In this document: piece by piece, positions 48,379 through 59,716 of the stretch
Position numbering within the stretch: the first letter of the stretch is position 1
Layout of the letters: each line of letters opens with the position of its first letter
NCBI GenBank assembly: GCA_024811115.1
Contig: JAKOGH010000700.1
Location: 1-64,000 of the forward strand
Direction: 5' to 3'
Length of the DNA stretch: 64,000 bases
Origin: Terana coerulea
Taxonomy: Eukaryota > Basidiomycota > Agaricomycetes > Polyporales > Phanerochaetaceae
Notes under the pieces: model-generated
The model's database searches: none
Seen by the model: the letters and a program-made list of their open reading frames with translations, nothing else
Told to the model about the DNA's origin: nothing
Program-made: the position numbers and the translations under genes

Positions 48379-50678
48379 TCATCCCGAGGGAACTGGTGGC
48401 GGTGAGACTGGACCAGGTGAACCCATATGCGACTGATTGAACACCTTCAACCACCCATCGCCCATATCCGACCGCAACGCCTCTATTCGTGCACGGAACG
48501 CTTCTGCCTCGCTGAACTGTCCATTGCTACTCTCCTGCCCACTCTGCGGCGGCGGTTCGTAGGTCGAAGCGGATATGCGGGCACGACGCGTAGCCGCCTT
48601 CGACGACATCGTAGCAGACCGCCGATGAACGGTTGGGGGCGACCGTTTGATGGGGTGGATGGCGCGGCGAGATCCATGGGGTTGCTATCCGTTTGAGAAA
48701 CAGTGGACGGAGAGGCGGGGGCATACTCCGTCTGACGACGCGCATGACGAGAGACGAACTTCGGAGGTGGCAAAGGGGAAGCCGACGGTGGACTGAACGC
48801 AGACGGGCTGGTAGACTTCGTCGGCGTGGCGTTCTTGGGAGCTGAAGGTACTTGCTGAGACGCGATACTGGCATCCAGCTTAGGTAAGAGGGCGGACGGC
48901 TTCCTTGGGCTCGATGTGTGCTGCGATAATCCCGCCTCCGAGCCTCCGCGAGCATGCGAGACACTCCGCGAACTATTGGCCTCGCTCGCGTCGAGGTCAA
49001 CAATCCGTTTGTTCTTCTTCTTGCGACCACGTCCGACCACGGCAGCTAACTGGGGTGATGCTGTCTGAGACGGCGGCGCGGATGTCGCCGGGGAAACGCC
49101 AGGACTGGCTTGCGCAGGAGACGCGGCAGGTTTGATATGTGGTGAGGGTGTGTGGTGACCTTGCACAGCGAATACAGGTGGTGAGTTGAGCGTAGCCGCA
49201 GGCGTTCTCGACGACGTCATCTGCTCTGGAGGGTGCTCCGTCAAGTACCGCTTCTCGTTCCAGCTCGGCGGAGCATTGTCCAGCGTGATAGACTTGCCCT
49301 CTTTCCAGAAGAGGTCGAAGCATCGAATACGATAGCCTTCCTCGATTTCGGTTAAGGGGTTGCCCTCGACCCAAACTTCTGTGATGTTCGGTAGCGATGA
49401 GAGCCGTCCAATCTCTGCACTTTCCTCGACGAGATTGTGGCGAAGATCCACGCGCTCTAATGCCATAAGCCGCTCAAGCCCACATATAGACTCGAGGCGG
49501 TTGCGCGACAGGTTCAAGGAAAGAACTTGGCCAAGCATGGTGTAAATCCCAAGAACCGAGTCGATCATGTTATCGGCCAAGTTGAGCGATACGAGGTTGT
49601 ACAGTGCGGAAAGACCTGCGGGGACGGATACGAGGAGGTTGGAGGAGAGGTCGAGATGTGTAACAGATGTGAGATGCTGAAGAGGTTCTGAGGGTATGAA
49701 GGTCAACGCGTTCTCCGCAAAGGAGAGATGTCGTAAAGAAGACCAGGCGAACGAAGGCAACTGAGCCGGTGGGGGCTTTGGGGTAGTAGAGTCAATCTGG
49801 CTAGGCTCTTCAACGGTAGGTGTCGCATCCACGTCTTCGTCATCCTCAACAACGGATTCAGGTAGCCGAGTTATGCGGAAGGATCCCTGTCGTGAAGGTG
49901 GAATCCTCGTACGTCTTGGCTTCGGCGATACCGTTCTGCCTTCTCTCCGAGCTTGGTCGTCCTGGACCGACCCAACAAGTATATCTCCGATGTCCTCCAA
50001 CCCACTACGCTTGATTGTTAAACTCCTCAGGCTTGCGGCCAACCTATCCCATCCCAGGATGACACGAGGGTCAACGTCCAGGCACTCCAAAACCTGCAGC
50101 ATCTTGAACGCGTCTAAACACAGCGCGCGGTCCAGAGGTTCATGCGCCATTTCCTGAATCATACGCTCCTCCGGCGCATGCAGGGACAAGGCTGGCAGCA
50201 TCGTGAAGCTGGAGTATATGTACTTGAGTTCGGCGTCGATGGTCGGCGTGGCCGACATGCTCCACCACGCTGCGCCCAGGGAGAGTTTGGACACGGCGGA
50301 GAATGTTGACGCGAAAGACCTGAGGGAGAGGGTGTCTGACTTGTCCGCGCCGGGTATAATGATATAGTTCATGGGCCGCGACGCGCTTTCGACCTTGACG
50401 TCGAGGCTGCCCACTCCATCAATGCCGATGGCCTCCATACGCATGAGGAGGTAGTAGAGGTGATGTGCATCGAAGGAAAGGACGACTGGCTTGACACTCG
50501 AAGGTGCGGTTGTGGCGTCCGAGCCAAACCAGTTGACGGGGTTGAATACGGATCCGCCTGTGTCCCCGCCGTTCTTACGACGGCGGCCGGCGAGGCCCGC
50601 GGCAGCGAGACCCGCCTGGTTGCTTCGTATGAATGTCGCTATGCGTCTGATATATTCGTCGCCTGGTTCGTGCTCCAT
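48379..50678 (-). CDS. Leucine-rich repeat protein (SDS22-like LRRs)
   Basis: This cytosolic-type LRR protein has no signal peptide from the start chosen, ATG 50678 (MEHEPGDEYIRRIATFIRSN); the longer frame upstream has a plausible ATG at 50786 but would put a hydrophobic stretch before a conserved-looking start. A helical N-terminal part (for example DAHHLYYLLMRMEAIGI) precedes five or six LRRs: LRHLSFAENALTFIP, VTHLDLSSNLLVSVPAGL, LVSLNLADNMIDSV, VLSLNLSRNRLESI, LERVDLRHNLVEE and ITEVWVEGNPLTEIEEGYR, capped by RCFDLFWKEGKSITLDN. The C-terminal half is Ser/Pro-rich and disordered with a basic RGRKKKNKR. Near 48645-48656 the frame must slip one base (a G run) to continue to a tail SQHMGSPGPVSPPP at stop 48379; without it the protein ends in an arginine-rich non-coding frame. 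The arrangement recalls LKB1-interacting protein and Nud1-like scaffolds, but the partner is unknown. Confidence 0.8.
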
Positions 50679-50923
50679 GTCGTGAAGGACGGCGAGGAGG
50701 GCAAAGCAGAGGATGAGAGGAGGAGCGAAGCAGACTGGCTCCGCGCCAGAGCCTCGAGCCGCAAACGTTGGGGAAGAGACGCCCATGTGGAAATCGGCAA
50801 ACTCCGTGCCCACCGCTAATTGGAGGCGCGACGCGCGGCGCTGCGTCTTGCTCGTTCTCGTCCATCTCCAGACTCCCAGGACTCAAATCCTTTTTCATCT
50901 TATCCTCGTGTGCTATTACGAAC
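50679..50923. promoter_or_regulatory. Shared promoter region of LRR gene and rad23
   Basis: About 245 bp separates the two divergent start codons, so it must contain both promoters. No specific motif is claimed. Confidence 0.4.
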
Positions 50924-52486
50924 ATGAAGATCACTGTCAAAACACTGCAGCAAAAGTCCTTTCAGGTATGTTCTTCCATGCAAATGCTCATCCTCTGTCC
51001 ACGAGCCCAAGCTCATCCACTCTCACAGCTTGATGCTGAACCGTCAGATACCGTTGGCGATTTGAAGCAGAAGATTCAGGAAGCACACGGTCACTCTGCC
51101 GCGAGTCAGAAGCTCATCTACTCAGGTTAGGATCCGACCATCGTGGACCAGTATGTGAACTTAACGTTTTGTGTTGCAGGTACTGTTCTGGGCGATGACA
51201 AGACCGTGGAGGCTTGCAAGATCAAGGAGAAGGACTTCCTTGTGCTCATGGTTGCCAAGGTTCGTTAGCAAGCTAAGCTTGCTCAGCTGAAAATGATTCA
51301 GACGTGGTTATAGCCCAAGGCAGAGCCCAAGCCCGCCGCTGCAGCCGCCTCATCAAGTGCCGCCACTGCTGCCCCAAGTGCACCAGCAGCCGCCCCCGCT
51401 GCCCCCGCTACCTCATCTGCCCCAGCCGCTGCTGCCCTCAGCCACCAAATGCGCCCATTCTCACGCCTGCTCAGGCCGCTCCAGTTGCCCCTGCGCCTGC
51501 TGCTCCATCGGCCCGTGCATATAACGACGAGAATGCGTTTGTCACCGGTGCTGAGCTCCAAACAACAGTGCAAAACATGATGGAAATGGGGTTCGAACGG
51601 GAGCAGGTCATGCGTGCGCTGAGGGCTAGTTATAACAATCCAGATCGTGCTGTGGAGTACTTGTTCAACGTTAGTGCATCCAGCTAGAGTTGCCCACTAC
51701 TCTTCTAACACATCTGCACAGGGTATTCCAGGACACTTGGAAGAAGTTGCGCAAGGTGCTGCCCCGCCTGCTGCTGCAGCACCTGCCGCAGCACCTGCAC
51801 CTGCACCTGCCACTGGAAACGCACCACAGCAGCCCCCTGCAGCAATCCCCGTCGGCCAGCTCCCGCAAGCCCAACCTGCCGCCGCGCAGAATCAACCTCA
51901 GAATCTGTTTCAGGTACACATCCTTGCAGTGATACACACCGTACGAACTAACTGTCCGCGTATAGTTGGCTCAGCAGCAGCAAGCAGCACAGCCCGGTGT
52001 CGGCGCTGGCGCGCGCCAGCCGGGTGCGGGTGCTCCCATAGGCGCAGGCGGTCTTGACCTGTCCGCGATTCAGAACCAGCCACAGATCCAGCACCTCCGT
52101 CAGCTTATGCAGCAGAATCCTGCCCTGATCCAACCGATCGTTCAGGAGCTCGCAGCTCAGAATCCCCAGCTCGCCGCGCTGTTTGCGCAGAACCCTGAAG
52201 CACTTGCGCAGCTCCTTGGTGTTGACGCGGACTTTGGGGACGACGAGGGCGCGGAGGGTGCTGGTGGTGCGCCGGGCCAGCATGTGATTGAGATTACCGA
52301 AGAGGAGCGGGCTGCGATCGAGCGCGTAAGCACATTTCTCACCCTCTGAAATGAGTACACCAGCTAACTGGATGCGTAGCTTGAGGCCCTCGGCTTCCCA
52401 CGACAAGCGGTCATCGAAGCGTACTTCGCGTGCGACAAGAACGAGGAGATGGCGGCCAACTATCTTTTGAGTCGAACTTTGAGTAA
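50924..52486 (+). CDS. rad23: UV excision repair / proteasome shuttle protein Rad23
   Basis: Rad23 delivers ubiquitylated proteins to the proteasome through its UBL domain and stabilises Rad4/XPC in nucleotide excision repair. The UBL starts [14 protein letters not shown] and continues [25 protein letters not shown] and [20 protein letters not shown]. An Ala/Pro-rich linker follows, then UBA1 ([20 protein letters not shown]), the XPC-binding STI1-like domain ([20 protein letters not shown]) and UBA2 ([20 protein letters not shown]). Two frame slips are obvious: near 51435 (CCC where CCCC restores [14 protein letters not shown]) and in the T run 52465-52468, where one more T restores the family C-terminus NYLFESNFE and a TAA at 52484-52486. 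I therefore place the end at 52486 rather than at the later stop in the shifted frame. About five introns. Confidence 0.93.
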
Positions 52487-53150
52487 AGAGTGTCATGTGT
52501 ATTATGCGGATTCGCACGTACGTCTGTAGCCATTGATTGTGTACTACCTGTATATCTGGTCTCCATATCATTTGAAAGGCTTTACGAACAACGTCCTTGT
52601 GGGGTGCAAGATTGAGCGACAGTGGCGCGAGCATACAGCTCAGGTTGAGTCTAAGCTCGGGATAGATAACAGAGGTTTATGATTTGTCGTGCGTGGAAAA
52701 TGCCACTATATGCAGAGACTAGGGGGAAATGGAGAAAAGGTTGCTTCGTGGTACCACACGTTATTCAAAGATTTGTCGGAGCAGCGTGATCGGTAGTGTA
52801 GGGTAACATGGTGGGAAGTGCGTCAGGAGATGTAGCGGTGTGCAGCGTTCACCGGCACCCCAGAGCTGGAAGCAATTTATTCGAAAGAGTAATTTAAATA
52901 AGCGTATATGGTCTGATAAAATTCTTCTGCGTTTTGCGCCTATGACTACAAGCTTTCTGGGCTGTTAACACTTACAAGTGCGTCTCATACCTTCCACTGC
53001 CAGAATGGCCCACGCCACAAAGACGGCGCCAATCACTCTTTCACGTGTCGAAGTTTCACTCGCGTTTGGGCGTCTCCACGACTCAGCAACGACCTTTCCC
53101 TTCCCCACCTCGCGAAGAAGTCCCGGTGCATCGTGAGCCGCCGCCGCGCG
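52487..53150. other. Intergenic, 0.66 kb
   Basis: Rad23 3' flank and the promoter of the TPP1/Est3-like gene. An apparent open frame on minus (51948-52634) is the antisense of rad23. No gene is called. Confidence 0.45.
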
Positions 53151-56100
53151 ATGTCAAAGGCGCTGTCACCACCTTGGCTTTATAGCTATTTTCTCGAAAT
53201 TGCGGAAACTTATGGAGGAAACCTCCTAAACGTTCCAGTTCACACGAAGTCTAAGAAGGTTCAGTTAATCCAGGTAAGAACGAGGTCTGTACATACTGTG
53301 ATTACACGCTAAATTGAACGAACATCTTAGTTTCTTACGTTTCAAAACGCTGTAGAAGATGCGCGACACGTGTGGGCTGTCGTATCGGACATGTCGTATA
53401 TGGTGTCCGTTAGGTTCAGCAAGGAGGCAATGGAGGCATACAAACGGTACGCTGAGTATCCATTCCCGCGCATGTTCTTCTCATCATGGTTATGCATCTG
53501 GATAGACACCCGGTATATGGGAGTAACTCCATGTCTTCCTACAAGACTGCCTTCGTACAAATCAAAGAGTTCCGCCCCGACTTCGTGCGCGTCCCGGACC
53601 CCAACAAAGGCATCATGACGCAGAAACCGCATCTTATCCTCGAAGTGAGGGCCTTCGATGTAATCGGGGCTATTGGCGAGGGGCGTTGGGGAAACCGATG
53701 AACATTGAGGTGGCGGGAGACATCAAGCTGTGGGCGGAAGGCATGTTCGAAGGGGGCGGTGGTGGGTGCGTCAGCGTTCAAGTTCGAAGTTGGTGGCTCA
53801 TGGTCTTATGCAACGCATTCCAGTAACGTTCTGAAGCTGCGACGTCTCGAACGCGAGAAAGCCTCCAGCAGCAAAGTCCAACTCGACGACGACCCTCAAC
53901 ATCGCGTACGGGAGGTCACTCCGCCACCAAGAACGCAGAAACCACAAGCCAACGGCGTTAGCCGAAGTAGCTCATCATCTGATATTCGGCCAACGTGCCG
54001 TTCCAAACGTTTGGTCAACGGCAAAACAATGGACCCTGTGAAAGCCCATGAGAGGTTGTGGCGAGTGAGTGTTTTGACTACCGCTTACAAATGAGAACGA
54101 AACCAATAATCGGCTTCTTTGCTAGGTGCTACCCGCAGTTCCTGAAGGACTCTCCGATGTATTCAATGCACTTACAGGTGAGTGAGCCCGATGCACAGAG
54201 GGTATTAAAGTGAACATAGCGTCCTTAGAATTTGGCCCTGTGCTCCGGAAGCCTGCTACTCCCGAAATTCCAAGAACTCCTATTAGAAGTGAGTGAACCT
54301 GCTTATCGCACAGCACAAATGGGCCAACATGTCTTTCAGAGTCTAAAGCCCTCCACTTGTCCACTTCCAAATCACCTTCACCTCAGGGGACTTCTACCTC
54401 TCATAGCAACTCTCCCTCGCCCTCCTCACGTGCAGACGATAGCGTCCCGCACACGCCTTCGCAGTGGTCTCCGTCCGTCTATGGCGCGTCTCCGCGACGT
54501 CCGAAGGGCTCGGACGACCACCCCTTGGATGGCGATGCTTCCCAAGCCGAGGACGACGAGATGAGCGTAGACGCATTCGGTGAACCAATACCTCGCAGCT
54601 CCGTACGACCTCCGCACAGCGCTGGAAGCAACGCGCTACAGCTCCCGCCGCCGGAGCCCTCACCTGAGGTGCCATTCGTAGGTCTGGACGACGAGCCATC
54701 GGAGCCTAGTGGGTCTGAGCCGCAGCCCGAACTCAGCCTCGTCACTGAAACACTAGCCGAAACGCAGGACGACGTCCACGGCACAGTGAACCAAGAGCCA
54801 GGCTCGCCCCTTCCCAGTAGCTTCCCCACTAACGCCCTCGCCGCCCTCCCCACTCTCACTCCCATCGCACCCACAGCTACAATCGCAGCATCAATCCATG
54901 CTACTCTCTGGCCCTACACCTGCCCAACGTCTCAGGCTCGCATCCCCATCCTTTCTCCTACCGTCATCTCTACCCGCTCCCACCTCTCCCGGACGTGTGC
55001 TCGTCCCAGATAGTACACAGGACGACCAGGGTGCGCTCCCGACGCCAACAAGCGCGCCAGCCAGCCCGTGGCGGCATGCAAACGATGCAGGCAAGGGTAG
55101 GGGTAAGGGTAAAGAGAAGGGCGAAGTGTGGGCAGCGAGTGTGGTGTATGCGAATGAGACACTGGAGAAGAGTATCCTGTCCTCACAGGCGATGCTCGGG
55201 CACGAGCATGCATACGGTCGCGTCCTTGTACCGAACTCGGACACGAGTGGGACGACGGCGTCGCAGTCTCAACCACAGTCGCAGCCTCACATCCAAGCGC
55301 AATCTGAGCGGCACGCCCAGGAACTGGCCTCTCAGTCACAGTTCCCGCCGACCGAGGCCCAGCACAGTCATCGCCACGCATTCCTATTCTCGCAGGGCTC
55401 GCCGCAGGTCCCGTCACAAGTGCTTCCGGTTGTGCAGGTCCCGAGCCCAGCCGGGGACGCAAAGACGGGGCAAGAAGAGTCGCAGGAGTCTCAAGGTGGC
55501 AAGAGTGGGCAGTCGTTGTCATACACTGATGGGTCGCAGGCGCTGTCTCAGGCTCAGGCTGAAGCTCCACAACCTGGAGATGGTCGAAAAGCCGATGAGG
55601 TCGTGGAGGCTGCGGGCGAGCAAACTCGGGCCGAGGATGAACCTGAAGTTGAACAGGACAATGCTCAGGTGGACGAGCCCGAAGAATCCGACAGAGGGGC
55701 ATTCTGTATCTGAGCAACAAGTCGTGGAAGACTTGCAAGACGCCGAGTACGCCAGCGATTCACCACCAAGCCTATCTGGTAATGAAGCTGAAGTCGACCA
55801 AGACGAACTTAGTCACGATGCCTCAGCACCTCCGGAGGATGAGAGTGTCGTACAGGGGACGGACCGCGGCGAGGAGGAGCTGCTCTCGGACTTCAGCGAG
55901 TATAAGCCGAGTGAGCCCCCTTCAGATGACCCAACAGATACTGAGATGGACGTCGACGAGCCCGCCGAAGACGCGGAAAAACGACAAGTGCAGCAGCAGG
56001 TGGACGTCGAGGCGCTGAAGCAGGAGGAAGAGGAGTCACAGACGCAGCGGGACGTCGTCGAGACGAAACTCGCAGACCATCGAGCACTGAGAGAGGAGGA

Positions 56101-57328
56101 AGAGGAAAGCCAGGCTACCGAAGACCAAGACGGCGACGGCGACGGCAGCGAATTGGCGTCGGACGACGAACGTATGGAGGAGGCGATCCGCGCCGACCTG
56201 CGCATGGCGGCGAGCCCTATACGTGCGAAGCCCACTGAAGCTGCGCTGCGCCTGCTCCTGCAGGGCATCACGACCTCCGCGTCAAAGCCGTTCCCGGGCT
56301 CGCCGACTGCCCAGCGTGCCGACCCGCTCGCTAGCCCTCAGCCGAACGGCGTATTCGTGAACCAGACGCAGACGACCGTGACGGTGATGACGGCAAAGGT
56401 GCAGACGCCGCGTGCGTCCCCCGAACGCATGCCTGAGGCCCACCGCTATCACGATGCTGAGGCGTGGAGGCAGCCATCATTCATGCGATCGCAGGCTGGC
56501 AGCTCGAGCGGCGATGTGACGGCACAAGCTGGTTCTTCAAGAAATCGGGCTACCGCTGAGAATGTCTCTAGGAGCCACACCCACCATCCACCGTTACATC
56601 CGTCCTCCGCCGCCACCACCACCATCGCCATGTCTTCCAGCAAGCACCTTTCCAGCGCCAGCAATCCCAGCAATCCCAACCCCACCAATGCCGTAAAGCG
56701 GAAACGTCGTGCACCGTCCGACAGCGACCGCGGCTCCGCGCGCGCGTCGAGTGGCAGCAAGATTCGCAGCGGCCCGCCAGAGAAGAAACGACGCATCATC
56801 TCGACGACGCCGGTATCGGTGCCTTCGTCACCAGAGGGCCCACCCGCTCGACAGCCATCGCCAAACAAGAAGGAGAGAGAGCTGCGCGTACGACAACCTG
56901 ACTTCGGTGCCCAAGGGGACGCTGCAGGAGGAGGGTCGAGGCGCATACAGTCAGCTTCAAGCGCTGGCACTGTCATGCAGAGCACATCTGCGCCGCTGGT
57001 AAACGGGAAGAATTCTGGGCATGACAAAGTGATGTCCGCGAAGGCGATAGGAAAGCAGCCCATGCGGCTGCCAAACGCTCCGCCCCAAGCCACCTCTGCT
57101 GGTCGTTCTGCCTCCGACCGGACGACACTGGCCACGGTTCCCGCGCTCGGGCCACCGCCAGCTCCGAAGAAGCTGGGCGGGTACAAGCTCGACATCAGCA
57201 TGAAGCCAAGCGAGTGCGACGGGCTGCTCGTCAGCTGGGAGAAGATGCAGAAGTTCTTGTTGGATGTCGGGCGCGCACGGTACAAGGAGAAGAAGACGAA
57301 GCTGAAGGGGAAGAGTCGGGAGAAGTGA
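53151..57328 (+). CDS. Putative TPP1/Est3-like (shelterin OB-fold) protein with SQ-rich tail
   Basis: The N-terminal about 190 residues resemble the OB fold of telomeric TPP1/ACD and Est3: PPWLYSYFLEIAETYGGN, QNAVEDARHVWAVVSDMSY, MVSVRFSKEAMEAYKR, AFVQIKEFRPDFVRVPD, LILEVRAFDVIGAIGEGRWG and NIEVAGDIKLWAEGMFEG. The order and spacing (WAVVSDxxxMVSVRFSKEA, then LEVRAFDxIG, then a final helix) parallel human TPP1 LLVSDGTHSVRCLVTREAL and LQVDRFSLL. After a conserved linker (VLPAVPEGLSDVFNALTEFG) comes a long disordered tail with many SQ/TQ sites, then acidic and basic blocks, and a compact last segment LGGYKLDISMKPSECDG and LLVSWEKMQKFLLDVGRARY before a lysine-rich end. Three one-base slips are needed (near 53695, 54840-54895 and 55696-55699). 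First three introns and the exon joins near 53800, 54065 and 54290 are clear. Telomere function is inference from the fold; a generic OB protein is the alternative. Confidence 0.65.
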
Positions 57329-59716
57329 GTACCGAAGGCAGTATATTGTAACGATGTTTAATCGTATGTATTTCGGGACATGCACGAATCATTCATCTTG
57401 CTATTCACATCGTTCAGAAGTCAGGAAGCTCGCGGATTCCTGCGTTATGAAACGGGGAAGCGCAATCATGTTGCCTCGCGGGAGACTTGTATGAGACCAG
57501 ACCTGCGCGCGCGGCGCAAATGGCCCTCCGGTACATTCAATGCGGAGCTACAACGGCCGGCAGGTTGCAGAGTTTGCCCTGGAGAGACATCCAGGAATTG
57601 GTGACCTAATACCCTCTGCGGAAGAGCACGATGGAATGTCTTGGCCGTACCACAAGGCCAACGAGCTGGCGAATCCCGGGGTGAATGTGGGTCATAATGG
57701 TAAAGCTTGATTGTAGTAAAGACGTCTTTCAGCTTCTCGTGGCACCTAGCGGTCAAGTCTGGCAGGGTTGCCGCGACATGGCCCAGAATTGGCGGTATCG
57801 CCGCTGAGTCTACCCACGGAGAAGCCTTCCTAGACGTCAGCGGTCCAGCCCCTCCACTCGTGTACCCCTATGGGTCCGTTCCGCCCGTTATCATTAGGGT
57901 TCAACGCGCGGTAGCATTGAAAGAACTCACCCTCGATGTGTAGATCCACGAGGGGGTAGTCCCACGGCGCGTCTGCCACCTCGAGGCCTGCTATCTGCGT
58001 GCTGGCTGTGCAGAAGAAGCGGAGGTCCAAACATGAGGAGCCTTGCCATGCGTCGTGCCGCGCGCAGATTTGGCGTTTCGACCGTCCCTAGGGCTAGGCC
58101 AGGCTGGACCCATCCCGATAGTGAGGGTGGTAGGCGGACGTTCGGGGGACGAACCCGTCGTAGTGCGCCCGCAGTGTTTGGCAATTGAAAACCTTGTCCA
58201 TTAATTGAGTACGCATGAGTGCCAGTTTGGTGATAAACTCTGAACAGGGGTGATGACTTACGAGGTCAATGTTGGCATATGGTAGCGACTGAATGGCCTG
58301 GCTAAACATCGCAGCCGTGGTGGTTCCAAAACCATTGCGTCTGACATACTCGCCGGCAGGTACAGCACACCTATGCTAACCTCGTGTTAGCCGTGCATCG
58401 ATGAACGGGGTTGGAACGAGACCACCGAGGGTCTGCAGCCCGTCTCACCAGGATCTGCCACTATGTTTCCGCCAAGGGAAACGATGTCCCCGTAATCGCC
58501 TAGTCGTAGATGACGATCGAAGCTAGAACGCGTCGGAGACCAGGTTATTCAGCCACGAGCTATGCAGGCGCACGCCACAGCACACGGTTGTGGCGAGTAA
58601 TACCGCGCGACGCAGCGTGGCGGGGTTGCATTGAAAGACAGCCCCTCGAATGGTGTGCGGCTTGAGAATATATAACGCGTCGTAGCTAGCTGCTCTTGAT
58701 ACCTCCAACCGCCCCTCCCCCTCCTTTGTGGCCGCTCTGCAGAGCATATGCCTAGTTGACCATTTACTGGATGGCCCACTAGGCATATGTACTGCATTGC
58801 TTACTACCTTGGGGGACAGGGATGCTTATGACTGCCGAGGTCCTACGCATTAGTGATGAACTAGTCTCCGTTGCTGACTGTAAACAGACAGAATGACATT
58901 CGACCCTTTTGTAGTACTGAATAGGTGTTAATGCAAAAGATATGAGACTGACCTGAGCAGGCTGATGGCCAGCTCTGAGCTCAGGATTGCGAGCATGCTA
59001 GACATAGGCTAGTTGCCGATGCAGTCTACCCTGAGCCAGTGTGGTGAGGCGAATATGGGTGAGAAGGCGTGTCGCTGAAGCATATTCGAATTTCATACGT
59101 GAGATTGAACGGTCACTCGAGAGCAAACGATAGGCAGAGAGACGCAACTTACCGGGGAACACTAGTCTGGCATCATGGACATTTGTTTCGTCCATTTTGC
59201 CTCGGAGCCAATACTTTCATTTACGCTAGGCCATATATACGACTCTGGAACTGAAAAGTGGATGCGTGTGGGTCATAGAGAAGTCTGTTCAGAGCAAAAG
59301 AGGGCGAACACTAAGTGCAAACCGACGGCGGCACTGCGGGAAGTGTTTGTTCCAGTTTGGCACTCAAGTTGGCCAACGCTCAGACGCCCGAGGCCCACCG
59401 TCCGCACCGTCCACGACTCGTCGCGGTGCACATAAGTACCATCTATATAGCCTGGCCATCGCCCCCGCCGCCCTGGAACATAGAAAAAGTGCAATTAACA
59501 GTGAATACAATACATCCACTCAAGGGCGAACCCAAATGTGACTCATGCGAAAAGGAATACTTGGAATAAACAGAACGAAAGGAGAAGGAATAGGTATCGG
59601 GGAATTCTTCCTATAGGCCGCCAACTCTTGCCTGTCGTCGTATGGGCATAATACACGTATATGCGAGCTTCCCTTTATGACCCGCCGGCGGAGTGGGTCC
59701 TCAAGCGACTTTGGGC
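57329..59716. other. Long stretch without a supported gene, 2.4 kb
   Basis: Minus-strand fragments between 57466 and 58786 look faintly protein-like (for example DLRFFCTASTQIAGLEVADA and LRLGDYGDIVSLGGNIVAD) but lie in changing frames with stops, so I read them as a possible decayed gene rather than a CDS. There is an inverted repeat at 58745-58789. The rest, 58800-59716, shows nothing. Confidence 0.4.
58745..58789. repeat. 12-bp inverted repeat with inner pair
   Basis: CATATGCCTAGT (58745-58756) and ACTAGGCATATG (58778-58789) are exact inverse complements. The 21-bp spacer contains CCAT and ATGG that can pair inside, so the layout resembles the nested hairpin at 8659-8720 although the sequence differs. 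Confidence 0.75.

Noticed and set aside
52466..52529. C-terminal tail [13 protein letters not shown] of Rad23
   Set aside because: It is the out-of-frame reading after a missing T; the family-like end and a TAA appear in the neighbouring frame.
54995..57328. One uninterrupted plus frame of 777 codons taken as a separate gene
   Set aside because: Its first third is the arginine-rich out-of-frame reading of the SQ-rich tail; only the part after about 55700 continues the same protein after a one-base slip.
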